The notes below the pieces were generated by a model. The model ran no database searches and was not told the DNA's origin. It saw nothing but the letters and a program-made list of their open reading frames with translations. This document shows, piece after piece, positions 47,347 to 54,618 of a stretch of DNA of 64,000 bases. Where the stretch lies: NCBI RefSeq assembly GCF_039534975.1, contig NZ_BAAAWH010000001.1, forward strand, positions 124,001 to 188,000, read 5' to 3'. The stretch is from Microbacterium terregens. GTDB lineage: Bacteria; Actinomycetota; Actinomycetes; Actinomycetales; Microbacteriaceae. Both the position numbers and the translations under genes were made by a program. The first letter of the stretch is position 1. Every line of letters begins with the position of its first letter.

Positions 47347-47372
47347 TTAAACCGGAGACTTATACGGTAAAA
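47347..47372. promoter_or_regulatory. Dyad and -10-like box in divergent promoter
   Basis: TTAAACCG (47347-47354) and CGGTAAAA (47365-47372) form a 6-of-8 dyad with 10-nt spacer in an unusually AT-rich spot between the divergent globin and membrane-protein genes. TTATAC at 47360-47365 could serve as a -10 box 9 nt before the membrane-protein ATG. A regulator from the globin operon could bind here (inference). Confidence 0.45.
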
Positions 47373-47374
47373 AC

Positions 47375-47917
47375 ATGAGCAGCCCGATCCGGAAATCGGG
47401 GACGGCCGGCGAAAGCTCTGCTGCCACCGGCGACGCGGAACGACGCCCGGAACGTGACACCGTCACACCCCCGAGTCCCCGGCAGGTCGGATTCACCACC
47501 GGCGTCTCGCTGATCGTGCTCGGGGGGCTCATCGCGGCCGTCACCGGTCCCCTGGATCTGGACCGAGGCAGCTGGCTGGCGGCCTATCTCGTGCTCGTCG
47601 GCGGTGTCGCCCAATGCGTCATCAGCACGCAGCACCGGCTGGCGGCCGCCCCTCTCACACCGCGGGGTCGACGGTGGATGCTCCTGCTGCTGTGGAACAC
47701 GGGCGTGGTGATCGTCATCGTGGGGAGCCTCACCTCCGCCCCCTGGGTCGGCGCGATCGGCGGAGTCGCACTCCTCGCGGCGCTCGTCCTCGCCATGGAC
47801 GGCACCCGCCACGCTCGACGACGCGTCGTGGCGATCCTGCTGCGCATCCTGTACGCCGCGCTTGCGGTGAGCGTCGTGATCGGAGTGGCCTTGACCGCTC
47901 TGCGTGCCGCCAGCTGA
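47375..47917 (+). CDS. Uncharacterised four-TM membrane protein
   Basis: The 180-residue protein has a polar N-terminal tail of about 38 residues followed by four hydrophobic segments (near residues 42-60, 67-83, 102-140 in two helices, and 150-175). No catalytic or metal-binding motif is seen. The GGAGA found 18 nt upstream is too far for a normal site, so translation may be weak or leaderless. It is divergent from the globin operon and could share its control. Confidence 0.75.
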   Translation: MSSPIRKSGTAGESSAATGDAERRPERDTVTPPSPRQVGFTTGVSLIVLGGLIAAVTGPLDLDRGSWLAAYLVLVGGVAQCVISTQHRLAAAPLTPRGRRWMLLLLWNTGVVIVIVGSLTSAPWVGAIGGVALLAALVLAMDGTRHARRRVVAILLRILYAALAVSVVIGVALTALRAAS

Positions 47918-47964
47918 GAGCCGCGCCGGCCGCGGAGTCCTGGTTCGAACGAAGGGGGAGCCCG

Positions 47965-48336
47965 ATGAGCAGCGACACGACGGGCGACGCGATCGTGCAC
48001 GTGGCGATCGAAGACGACTGGGAGATGAGCCTGCCGCTCGGAGCGTACGAGGCGGCAACGCGCAGGGTGGCGTACGAGCCGGGCGGCTACATCAGGGCCA
48101 CGACCACGCACGGGGTGCAGCCCGTGCTCGACCGGATCTACCCGGACCTCACCCTGCCGCTCATCCTCGTCACCCTGAGCGTGGCGGGGCTGGAGGCTTC
48201 TGGCATTCCGGTCGAGCCCTCGAGCGGCGAGGGCTGGCGCATCTTCGGCGCCATCCCCTGCACCGACGACTCCATCGTCGTGGCCACCCGGCGGCTCGAG
48301 CGCGCCGGGGACCGATGGGTCGCACAGGCGGCATAG
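47965..48336 (+). CDS. DUF952-like protein
   Basis: The 123-residue protein starts AIVHVAIEDDWEMSLPLGAYE and continues with PGGYIRATTTHGVQPVLDRIYPD and a C-terminal FGAIPCTDDSIVVATR, matching DUF952 in block order. The family's function is unknown. GGGGGAG precedes the ATG. It follows the previous gene by 47 nt on the same strand and ends before a strong hairpin. Confidence 0.75.
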   Translation: MSSDTTGDAIVHVAIEDDWEMSLPLGAYEAATRRVAYEPGGYIRATTTHGVQPVLDRIYPDLTLPLILVTLSVAGLEASGIPVEPSSGEGWRIFGAIPCTDDSIVVATRRLERAGDRWVAQAA

Positions 48337-48366
48337 CCGGCGCCCGCGCTCTCGCCCATCCGCCGG

Positions 48367-48443
48367 CCCCGCGAGACTGGATAGGCGCCGCAAGACCGCG
48401 GTGTTCTCCCCCCGTCTCGTCGCGCCTATCCGGTCTCGCGGGG
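48367..48443. terminator. Strong inverted repeat between convergent genes (element C)
   Basis: 22-nt arms (48367-48388 and 48422-48443, left arm CCCCGCGAGACTGGATAGGC...) with one mismatch and a 33-nt loop, between the DUF952-like gene and the convergent IclR gene. It is a candidate bidirectional terminator. Confidence 0.7.
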
Positions 48444-48467
48444 ACGGGAGAGGGATGGGTGCGGCGG

Positions 48468-49253
48468 TCAGACCAGCCGAAGCTCCGCGTCGATGGCCGC
48501 CGCGGTCCGCAGCAGGGGGGGCAGGTACGCCTCGAGCAGGTGCTCCACCGAGTCGCGAGTGGCACTCGTCGAGACGTTGAGTGCGGCGACGACACCGCCG
48601 TCCCGGGCGTGCAGCGGCGCGGCGATCGACCGCAGCCCCGGCTCCAGCTCGCCGTCGATCATCGACCAGCCCTGCGCGCGCACCCGGTCGAGTTCGCCCC
48701 GCAGCGCGCGCGCGTCGGTCACGGTGCGGTCGGTGAGGGATGCGAGATCGGATGCCGCGACCGCGGCGTCGGCGGCGGCATCCGGCAGCCCCGCCAGAAG
48801 CACGCGGCCCATGCTGGTCGCGTAGGCGGGGAAACGCGTGCCGATCGTGATGCGCACGCTCATGATGCGCCGGGTGGGAACGCGCGCGACGTAGACGATG
48901 TCGGCGCCGCCGAGCACGGCGGCGGACACGCTCTCTCCCACCTCGCGGGACAACGACTCGAGGTGCGGCTGGACGATCTCGGGCAGGGACAGCGAGGACA
49001 GGTAGCTGAAGCCGAGCTCGAGCACCCGGGGGGTCAGCGAGAACGCGCGCGTGGGCGTCGCGCCGTTCGACCCCCGGACGTACCCGAGCGCCTCGAGCGT
49101 CAGCAGGAACCGGCGCGCGGCGGCGCGGGTGATCCCGGCCCGCCGGGCGACCTCGCTCAGCGTCAGCTCGGCGTGGTCTGCGTCGAACGCGCGGATCACG
49201 GACAGCCCGCGGGCCAGGGATTGCACGAAGTCGCCGGAGTCGGGGGTGCTCAT
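48468..49253 (-). CDS. IclR-family regulator, PcaR-like
   Basis: The 261-residue regulator has an N-terminal winged helix (FVQSLARGLSVIRAF, LTLSEVARRAGITRAAARRFLLTLEALGYV) and a C-terminal IclR effector domain (VGESVSAAVLGGADIVYVAR, GTRFPAYATSMGRVLLAG, GWSMIDGELEPGLRSIAAPL). The FVQSLARGL start and its place next to pcaIJF make it the most likely PcaR of the three IclR proteins. GGAGG lies 12 nt upstream of the ATG. It is encoded downstream of pcaF on the same strand. Confidence 0.85.
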   Translation of the reverse strand: MSTPDSGDFVQSLARGLSVIRAFDADHAELTLSEVARRAGITRAAARRFLLTLEALGYVRGSNGATPTRAFSLTPRVLELGFSYLSSLSLPEIVQPHLESLSREVGESVSAAVLGGADIVYVARVPTRRIMSVRITIGTRFPAYATSMGRVLLAGLPDAAADAAVAASDLASLTDRTVTDARALRGELDRVRAQGWSMIDGELEPGLRSIAAPLHARDGGVVAALNVSTSATRDSVEHLLEAYLPPLLRTAAAIDAELRLV

Positions 49254-49279
49254 CGGCCGCCCGTTCCTCCGAGGTGGGG

Positions 49280-49367
49280 CGTGCACAACTCCGCTGATCC
49301 GTGGCGTCCAGGGCCGCCCACGCGCGACTCGGCCCCTCTGACGAGCGGATTGGCGGAGTTGTGCACG
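49280..49367. terminator. Inverted repeat after pcaF (element D)
   Basis: 22-nt arms (49280-49301, 49346-49367; perfect for the first 15 nt, CGTGCACAACTCCGC; 20 of 22 in total), separated by 44 nt. It lies 7 nt after the pcaF stop, before the IclR gene, so it could terminate the pcaIJF transcript. Confidence 0.6.
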
Positions 49368-49373
49368 ACGGAC

Positions 49374-50549
49374 TCAGCGCTCGAGGACGACCGCGAGGCC
49401 CTGGCCGACCCCGATGCAGATCGCGGCGACCGCGACTCCCCCGCCGCGGCGGGCGAGCTCGTGCGCGGCATGCCCGATGATGCGACCGCCCGAGGCGCCC
49501 AGGGGGTGCCCGATCGCGAGAGCGCCGCCGTGGATGTTGACCCTTTCGGGGTCGAGGTCCGGCCAGCCCTGGATGTCTGCGAGCGCCTGCGAGGCGAACG
49601 CCTCGTTCAGCTCGACGAAGTCGACGTCTGCCCATGTCTTGCCGGCGCGAGCGAGTGCCTTGTTGGCGGCCTCGATCGGCGCGAGCGGAAACTGGTCGGG
49701 GTCCACGCCGTGGGCCGCGCGTCCGGCGATCCGCGCCAGAGGTTCGCCGGGCAGCACGCCTTCGCCGGCGAGCAGCACCGCGGAGGCGCCATCGTTGATG
49801 GGTGAGGAGTTGCCCGCGGTGACGGTGCCGCTGCCGTCCTGGGCGAACAGCGGCTTCAGCCCCGCGAGCTTCTCGACGGTGGAGTCGTCGCGGATGCCCT
49901 CATCCCGCGCCAGCTCGGCGCCGGGCACCTGCACGATCTCTCCGTCGTAGATGCCGGCCGCCCATGCGGCGGCGGCGAGGCGGTGCGAACGCGCCGCGAA
50001 CTCGTCCTGCGCTTCGCGCGTGAGTCCGACCTGGCGGGCGACCTTCTCGGCGGACTCGCCGTTGCTGATCGTCCAGTCCTTGCGCAGCGCGGGGTTGGTC
50101 ATCCGCCAGCCGATCGACGTGTTCCACATCGTCTGGTTGCCCACGGCCGGCCACGGCTTGGCGGACTTCTCCACCACGAAGGGAGCCCGGCTCATCGACT
50201 CCACGCCGCCGGCGAGGATGATGTCCGCGTCGCCGGACTCGATCGCCCGCGAGCCTTGGATGACCGCCTCGACCGACGAGGCGCAGAGCCGGTTGACGGT
50301 GACGCCCGTCACGCTGGAGGGGAACCCGGCAAGCAGTGCTCCGAAGCGCGCGACGTTGCGGTTGTCCTCACCCGCCTGGTTGGCGTCCCCGAAGATGACA
50401 TCCTCGATCCGCGCCGGGTCCAGGCCCGTACGCTCGACGATCGAGCGCATCACGACGGCGGCGAGGTCATCGGGTCGGACACCCGCGAGCGCGCCTCCCG
50501 CGCGTCCGAAAGGCGTGCGGACGGCGTCGTACACATAGCTGGCGGTCAT
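49374..50549 (-). CDS. pcaF: Beta-ketoadipyl-CoA thiolase
   Basis: The 391-residue thiolase cleaves beta-ketoadipyl-CoA into succinyl-CoA and acetyl-CoA. Active-site features are VNRLCASSVEAV (nucleophilic Cys), HGGALAIGHPLGASGGRI (His) and VAAICIGVGQGLAVVLER (second Cys). GDANQAGEDNRNVAR is typical of PcaF. AAGGAGAACTGAC precedes the ATG, which lies 1 nt after the pcaJ stop. It is the last enzyme gene of the pcaIJF transcript. Confidence 0.92.
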   Translation of the reverse strand: MTASYVYDAVRTPFGRAGGALAGVRPDDLAAVVMRSIVERTGLDPARIEDVIFGDANQAGEDNRNVARFGALLAGFPSSVTGVTVNRLCASSVEAVIQGSRAIESGDADIILAGGVESMSRAPFVVEKSAKPWPAVGNQTMWNTSIGWRMTNPALRKDWTISNGESAEKVARQVGLTREAQDEFAARSHRLAAAAWAAGIYDGEIVQVPGAELARDEGIRDDSTVEKLAGLKPLFAQDGSGTVTAGNSSPINDGASAVLLAGEGVLPGEPLARIAGRAAHGVDPDQFPLAPIEAANKALARAGKTWADVDFVELNEAFASQALADIQGWPDLDPERVNIHGGALAIGHPLGASGGRIIGHAAHELARRGGGVAVAAICIGVGQGLAVVLER

Positions 50550-50550
50550 G

Positions 50551-51219
50551 TCAGTTCTCCTTCTGGGATGCTTCGGCCGCGGCATCCGTCAGCGTCAAGC
50601 CGGTGAGCTCGGCCAGTGAGGCGACCGTGTTCTCGCCGAACGCCTCGCGCACGGCGAACCCGTCGGCGGTCACGTCGAAGATGGCGTGGTCGGTGTAGAC
50701 GCGGGTCACGCAGCCGACGCCGGTGAGCGGGTACGTGCACGCCGCGACGAGTTTGGACTCGCCGGTCTTGGTCAGCAGGTCGGTCATCACGTAGACGGCC
50801 TTCGCGCCGATCGCGAGGTCCATCGCGCCGCCGACCGCGGGGATCGCGCCGGGCGCGCCGGTGGACCAGTTGGCCAGATCGCCGGTCTGGCTCACCTGGA
50901 ACGCACCGAGGACGCAGACATCGAGGTGACCGCCGCGCATCATCGCGAACGAGTCGGCGTGGTGGAAGTAGGCGGCTCCCGGCAGGGCGGTGACAGCCTG
51001 CTTGCCGGCGTTGATCAGGTCGGGGTCGACGTGCGCGGCATCCGGAGCCGGACCCATGCCCAGCAGCCCGTTCTCGGTGTGCAGGATGATCTCCTGGTCC
51101 TGGGGCAGGAAGTTCGCGACGAGGGTGGGCGCCCCGATGCCGAGGTTCACGTACGAGCCTTCGTGGATGTCGGCGGCGATGCGCTGCGCGAGCTCGTCGC
51201 GGCTGATCCGGGTGTTCAC
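50551..51219 (-). CDS. pcaJ: 3-oxoadipate CoA-transferase subunit B
   Basis: The 222-residue beta subunit of a class I CoA-transferase moves CoA from succinyl-CoA to beta-ketoadipate. Family blocks: GSYVNLGIGAPTLVANFLP, IILHTENGLLGMGP with the catalytic Glu (TENG), HHADSFAMMRGGHLDVCVLGAFQVSQTGDLANW, and AMDLAIGAKAVYVMTDLLTKTGESKLV. The GTG start overlaps the pcaI stop as GTGA. Confidence 0.92.
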   Translation of the reverse strand: MNTRISRDELAQRIAADIHEGSYVNLGIGAPTLVANFLPQDQEIILHTENGLLGMGPAPDAAHVDPDLINAGKQAVTALPGAAYFHHADSFAMMRGGHLDVCVLGAFQVSQTGDLANWSTGAPGAIPAVGGAMDLAIGAKAVYVMTDLLTKTGESKLVAACTYPLTGVGCVTRVYTDHAIFDVTADGFAVREAFGENTVASLAELTGLTLTDAAAEASQKEN

Positions 51220-51980
51220 TGGTCTGCTCCGTTCGTCGCGTTCGCGTTCGCTTCGCCCACGGGCGCACCCTCCAGGTCGACGCCGCCGACGAAGGCGCCG
51301 TCGTCGAGCCAGAGCCGCTGCCCGACCGCGACCACGCGGTCGACGTAGATGCCGGGGGTCACCACCGCCTCGGGGTCGAGTGATCCGAGCGGGACGACCT
51401 CGTCGACCTGGACGATCGTCGTGGTCGCAGCCGACGCCATGATCGGGCCGAAGTTGCGTGCCGTCTTGCGGTAGACGAGGTTGCCCCAACGGTCCGCCTT
51501 CAGGGCGCTGACGAGGGCGAAGTCCGCGCGGATCGGGTACTCGAGCACGTGGGCGCGTCCGTCGATGATCCGGGCCTCCTTGCCCTCGGCGAGCTCGGTG
51601 CCGACACCGGTCGGCGAGAAGAAAGCGCCGATTCCGGCACCTGCGGCGCGGATCCGCTCGGCGAGGTTCCCCTGCGGGACGATGTCGAGTTCGATCTCTC
51701 CCGCGCGGTACAGCCCGTCGAACACCCAGGAGTCGTGCTGCCGCGGGAAGGAGCAGATGATCCTGCGGACGCGCTTGGCCTTCAGCAGTGCCGCCAGGCC
51801 GGTGTCGCCGTTGCCCGCGTTGTTGTTCACGATGGTGAGGTCACCCGCCCCGGACGCGATCAGCGCGTCGATGAGCTCGACCGGCTGTCCGGCCCGGCCG
51901 AAGCCGCCGATCATGATGGTCGCTCCGTCGGGGATGCCGGAGACTGCCGTCTCGGCATCCGGAACCGTCTTGTCGATCAC
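51216..51980 (-). CDS. pcaI: 3-oxoadipate CoA-transferase subunit A
   Basis: The 254-residue alpha subunit has GATIMIGGFGRAGQPVELIDALI, LTIVNNNAGNGDTGLAALL, and GAFFSPTGVGTELAEGKE with ADFALVSALKADRWGNLVYRKTARNFGPIMA. AGGAGT precedes the GTG start by 5 nt. It is the first gene of the pcaIJF unit and lies after a candidate IclR operator and a TACAAT -10 box. Confidence 0.92.
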   Translation of the reverse strand: MIDKTVPDAETAVSGIPDGATIMIGGFGRAGQPVELIDALIASGAGDLTIVNNNAGNGDTGLAALLKAKRVRRIICSFPRQHDSWVFDGLYRAGEIELDIVPQGNLAERIRAAGAGIGAFFSPTGVGTELAEGKEARIIDGRAHVLEYPIRADFALVSALKADRWGNLVYRKTARNFGPIMASAATTTIVQVDEVVPLGSLDPEAVVTPGIYVDRVVAVGQRLWLDDGAFVGGVDLEGAPVGEANANATNGADQ

Positions 51981-52018
51981 GTGCACTCCTCGTGTTCGCT
52001 GCGGTGCGCCGGTCGTTC

Positions 52019-52057
52019 TGTGCGCTATGCGCACACATGTGCGCCATACGTTCATTG
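52019..52057 (-). promoter_or_regulatory. Candidate promoter and IclR operator of pcaIJF
   Basis: TACAAT (minus strand, 52052-52057) is a good -10 box for pcaI. Just downstream on that strand lies TGTGCGCTATGCGCACA (52019-52035, perfect 7-bp arms around 3 nt) with a third half-site TGTGCGC at 52036-52042. A regulator bound here would overlap the transcription start region, as expected for repression. Confidence 0.6.
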
Positions 52058-52121
52058 TACTGCGCTCGTGCGGCCGTGTCACGGGCGGGCCCGCGCAGTG
52101 GGTCCGCTCCCGCGTCGGACG

Positions 52122-53138
52122 CTATGGCTCGAGGGTGAGTGAGGCCGGGATCGGCACGATGTCCTCGCGCAGTCGGATGATCTCCTGCGCGTGCTGGGCG
52201 ATGCGGATGTCTTCGTCGGTCGACGGCTTCCACTGCGGGATGGGAAGGGCTCCGTCCGAGCGCCCGGGCACGACGAACACGCTCATGCACTGCGTGGTCA
52301 GGGACAGCTCGTCCGGCCGACGAGGGTCCGCGCTGGAGACCCGGATGCTGATGTGCATGCTGTGCTCGCCGGTATACATGAGGCGCGCGTCCACGACGAC
52401 GAGGTCGCCGATGCGGACGGGCGCGAAGAAGTGGATGCCACCCGAATACACTGCGACCGCCTCGCTGGCGCCGTCGCCGTCCTGCGCCCAGGACGCGGCG
52501 CAGGCGTAGGAGGCCTCGTCGATCCAGCGCATGACCGTGCCGCCGTGCGCGTTGCCGCCCCAGTTGACGGCGCCGGGCGGGACCAGGAAGCGCAGGGTGG
52601 TTCGCGGAGCACGACCGGCCTCGGTGTATTCCTCGTCGAGCATGAGTCGCTTGATCTGGCTGCGGGCGGGTATGCGCTCGAGCGCGGCGGCAGCGAGCGT
52701 GCGGTCCGAGGGCGAGGTCGGGACCCACTCGGGCACGGCCGCCGGACGGCCGTCCGCGCCCTTGGCGACGAAGACGAGGATGCACGTCGTCGCGGGCGTG
52801 TAGTCGTGGACGTTGACGTCGCTCGAGGACACCGTGACCACGACGTGCATGCTGGTGCGGCCCGTGTGAACGAGACGCGCGACGACTTCGATGATGCTCC
52901 CCGGCAGAATCGGACGCCGGTGGTGCACGTTGCCGACGTACGCGGTGACGCAGTACGTCCCGGCCCAGCCGACCGCGCACGCGTACCCGGCCTTGTCGAT
53001 CCACTCCATGACGCTGCCGGCGGCGACCGAGCGGCCTCCCGCCGCCGTGTCACCGGGCTCGCTCATGAACCGCAGCGTGACGCGGTCGTCGCGGGCGGCG
53101 GCGGCGGTGACGGGGAGCGCGGAGTCCGAGGTGGGCAC
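52122..53138 (-). CDS. Acyl-CoA thioesterase with two hotdog domains
   Basis: The 338-residue protein is a tandem of two thioesterase folds. The first spans residues 20-140 (GGRSVAAGSVMEWIDKAGYACAVG) and the second 175-315 (NWGGNAHGGTVMRWIDEASYACAAS), each with the central hotdog helix and catalytic Asp (MxWID). It would hydrolyse acyl-CoA thioesters. GTG start. It is encoded upstream of pcaI on the same strand but behind a separate promoter, so a catabolic link is uncertain. Confidence 0.87.
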   Translation of the reverse strand: MPTSDSALPVTAAAARDDRVTLRFMSEPGDTAAGGRSVAAGSVMEWIDKAGYACAVGWAGTYCVTAYVGNVHHRRPILPGSIIEVVARLVHTGRTSMHVVVTVSSSDVNVHDYTPATTCILVFVAKGADGRPAAVPEWVPTSPSDRTLAAAALERIPARSQIKRLMLDEEYTEAGRAPRTTLRFLVPPGAVNWGGNAHGGTVMRWIDEASYACAASWAQDGDGASEAVAVYSGGIHFFAPVRIGDLVVVDARLMYTGEHSMHISIRVSSADPRRPDELSLTTQCMSVFVVPGRSDGALPIPQWKPSTDEDIRIAQHAQEIIRLREDIVPIPASLTLEP

Positions 53139-53514
53139 GGCGCCAGCCTAGGGCGCTGCGGATGCCGCGGCACGGTGCGGTGGGGTCGTTCCCGGCGCCG
53201 CGCGGCTGCTCGGGGTCGTCGGTCGCGGCCGTTGTCGCGCGAGGGAAGCTGGGGCGCGGCTGCGGTGTCGCTGGGGTCGCGGCTGTCGCGGCGGCGGTCG
53301 CGCGCGCTGACGCGGCTGCGGCGTCACTGTGGTCGCGGCTGTGGCGTCGCTGCGGCCGCGGCTGTGGCGTCGCTGCGGCCGCGGCGTCGCGGGGTCCGCG
53401 GCTTCGGCGTAAGTCGCGCGATCGCGGCGGTCGCGCGCGCGGACGCGGCTGCGGCGTCGCTGAGTCCGAAGCCGCGGCTGCTCGACCCGTGACGGGGTGT
53501 GGCACGCTGGGCGC
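53139..53514. repeat. GC-rich degenerate repeat region, including 23-bp tandem pair
   Basis: The gap between the thioesterase and the IclR gene is filled with degenerate GCGGCTG/GGCGTC words, densest at about 53225-53470. A perfect 23-bp tandem pair lies at 53335-53357 and 53358-53380. There is no gene; long open frames through it reflect base composition. The IclR promoter must lie in the last 50 or so bases, but I cannot place it. Confidence 0.7.
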
Positions 53515-54270
53515 ATGGCCAACTCGCCGTCGGGCGACTCGCTCACCGAGCGGATCGTCCGGATCCTCGAGACGTTCTCGGCCGAGCGCACCGTCCAGAC
53601 GGCCGCCGAGATCGGCCGCCGAGCGGCGCTGCCTTCGTCGACAGCGCATCGGCAGGTCGACGCGCTGGTGGACGCCGGCCTGCTCGAGCGCGACGACGAC
53701 TCCCGCGTGCGCCTCGGCATGCGTCTGTGGGAGCTGGCCCTGCGCGGCTCGGATGCCCTGCGCCTGCGCCAGGCGGCGATGCCGTTCATGGAGCGCGTGC
53801 AGGCGGCGATCCGCGAGCACACGCAGCTGGCGGTGCTCGAGCAGGACGAGGCGCTCTTCCTCGAGCGGCTCTCGTCCCCGGACTCCGGCGCCAACATCAC
53901 CCGCATCGCCGGACGCCTTCCGCTGCACGCCTCGTCGTCCGGACTCGTCCTCCTTGCGTTCGGGTCGCGGGATCTTGAGGAGCGGGTGCTCGCCGGCACG
54001 CTCACGCGGCGTGCGCCGGAGACGATCACGGATGCCGCGGCCCTGCGCCGCACGCTCGCCGATGTGCGCCGGCAGGGGTACGTGATTGCGCCCGGGTCGA
54101 TCGAGGCCGTCTCGACCGGCGTCGCCGTCCCGGTGCGGGACGCGTCCGGCGCGGTTGTCGCGGCGTTGTCGGTGGTGCTCCCCCGTGGCACCCCGACCGC
54201 TGCCGCGCTCGAGGAGCTGCGGGCCGCAGCCGCCGGGATCCGCCGGGCCCTCGCCGCCGACCGCCGCTGA
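53515..54270 (+). CDS. IclR-family regulator next to pobA
   Basis: The 251-residue regulator has a winged helix (LTERIVRILETF, TAAEIGRRAALPSSTAHRQVDALVDAGLLER) and an effector domain ending with GIRRALAADRR; LAVLEQDEALFLERL and GRLPLHASSSGLVLLAFG are usual blocks. It points towards pobA, 348 nt upstream, and is the likely controller of 4-hydroxybenzoate conversion (PobR role, inferred). No good ribosome-binding site is visible before the ATG. Confidence 0.83.
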   Translation: MANSPSGDSLTERIVRILETFSAERTVQTAAEIGRRAALPSSTAHRQVDALVDAGLLERDDDSRVRLGMRLWELALRGSDALRLRQAAMPFMERVQAAIREHTQLAVLEQDEALFLERLSSPDSGANITRIAGRLPLHASSSGLVLLAFGSRDLEERVLAGTLTRRAPETITDAAALRRTLADVRRQGYVIAPGSIEAVSTGVAVPVRDASGAVVAALSVVLPRGTPTAAALEELRAAAAGIRRALAADRR

Positions 54271-54286
54271 GCCCCGCGCCCCCCTC

Positions 54287-54347
54287 GTTCACTTGCCCTG
54301 TTCGTACACGAAACGCCCGCGGTGACGTACATCCACGACCAGTGAAC
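54287..54347. repeat. Imperfect inverted repeat (element B), shares arm with element A
   Basis: Left arm 54287-54309 (starts GTTCACTTGCCC, ends GTACAC) and right arm 54327-54347 (GTACATCCA...GTGAAC) lie 17 nt after the IclR stop. The left arm is 18 of 23 identical to element A. The pairing is about 15 of 21. Confidence 0.65.
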
Positions 54348-54386
54348 GTCCGGGGTGCGCGCGGCGCGGCATCCGTCCCCCGGGCG

Positions 54387-54450
54387 ACCGCGGCCGGAGG
54401 GGCAGCGGTTCCCCTGTCACCGCGGCCAGGGAGGCAGCGGTTCCCCTGTC
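54387..54450. repeat. 32-bp direct tandem repeat
   Basis: Two copies, 54387-54418 and 54419-54450, identical at 29 of 32 positions, within the IclR-pobA gap. Confidence 0.85.
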
Positions 54451-54522
54451 GCACACCGCGGCCCGCACCGGCGTTTCGTGACAGACGAGCGCGGGTATAC
54501 CAGCGTCTCGGAAAGAGATGGA

Positions 54523-54539
54523 TTCCCGTTGAACGGGAA
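54523..54539 (+). promoter_or_regulatory. Palindromic operator upstream of pobA
   Basis: TTCCCGTTGAACGGGAA is a perfect 17-bp palindrome (8-1-8) about 80 nt before the pobA ATG, with a TATACC box at 54496-54501 ahead of it. It is a likely binding site for the neighbouring IclR regulator. With the hairpin and the 32-bp repeat, it accounts for what I can see in the 348-nt gap. Confidence 0.6.
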
Positions 54540-54618
54540 GGGATCGCCGTGACGTGCCGCGTCCAGGACACACTGGACGAAGCATCCGGATCCGCATTCG
54601 GCCGTCAAAGGAGACCAC

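Noticed and set aside
53050..54332. Long minus-strand frames over the IclR gene
   Set aside because: They are rich in Arg/Ser/Pro and Ala from GC composition, antisense to a clear IclR protein.
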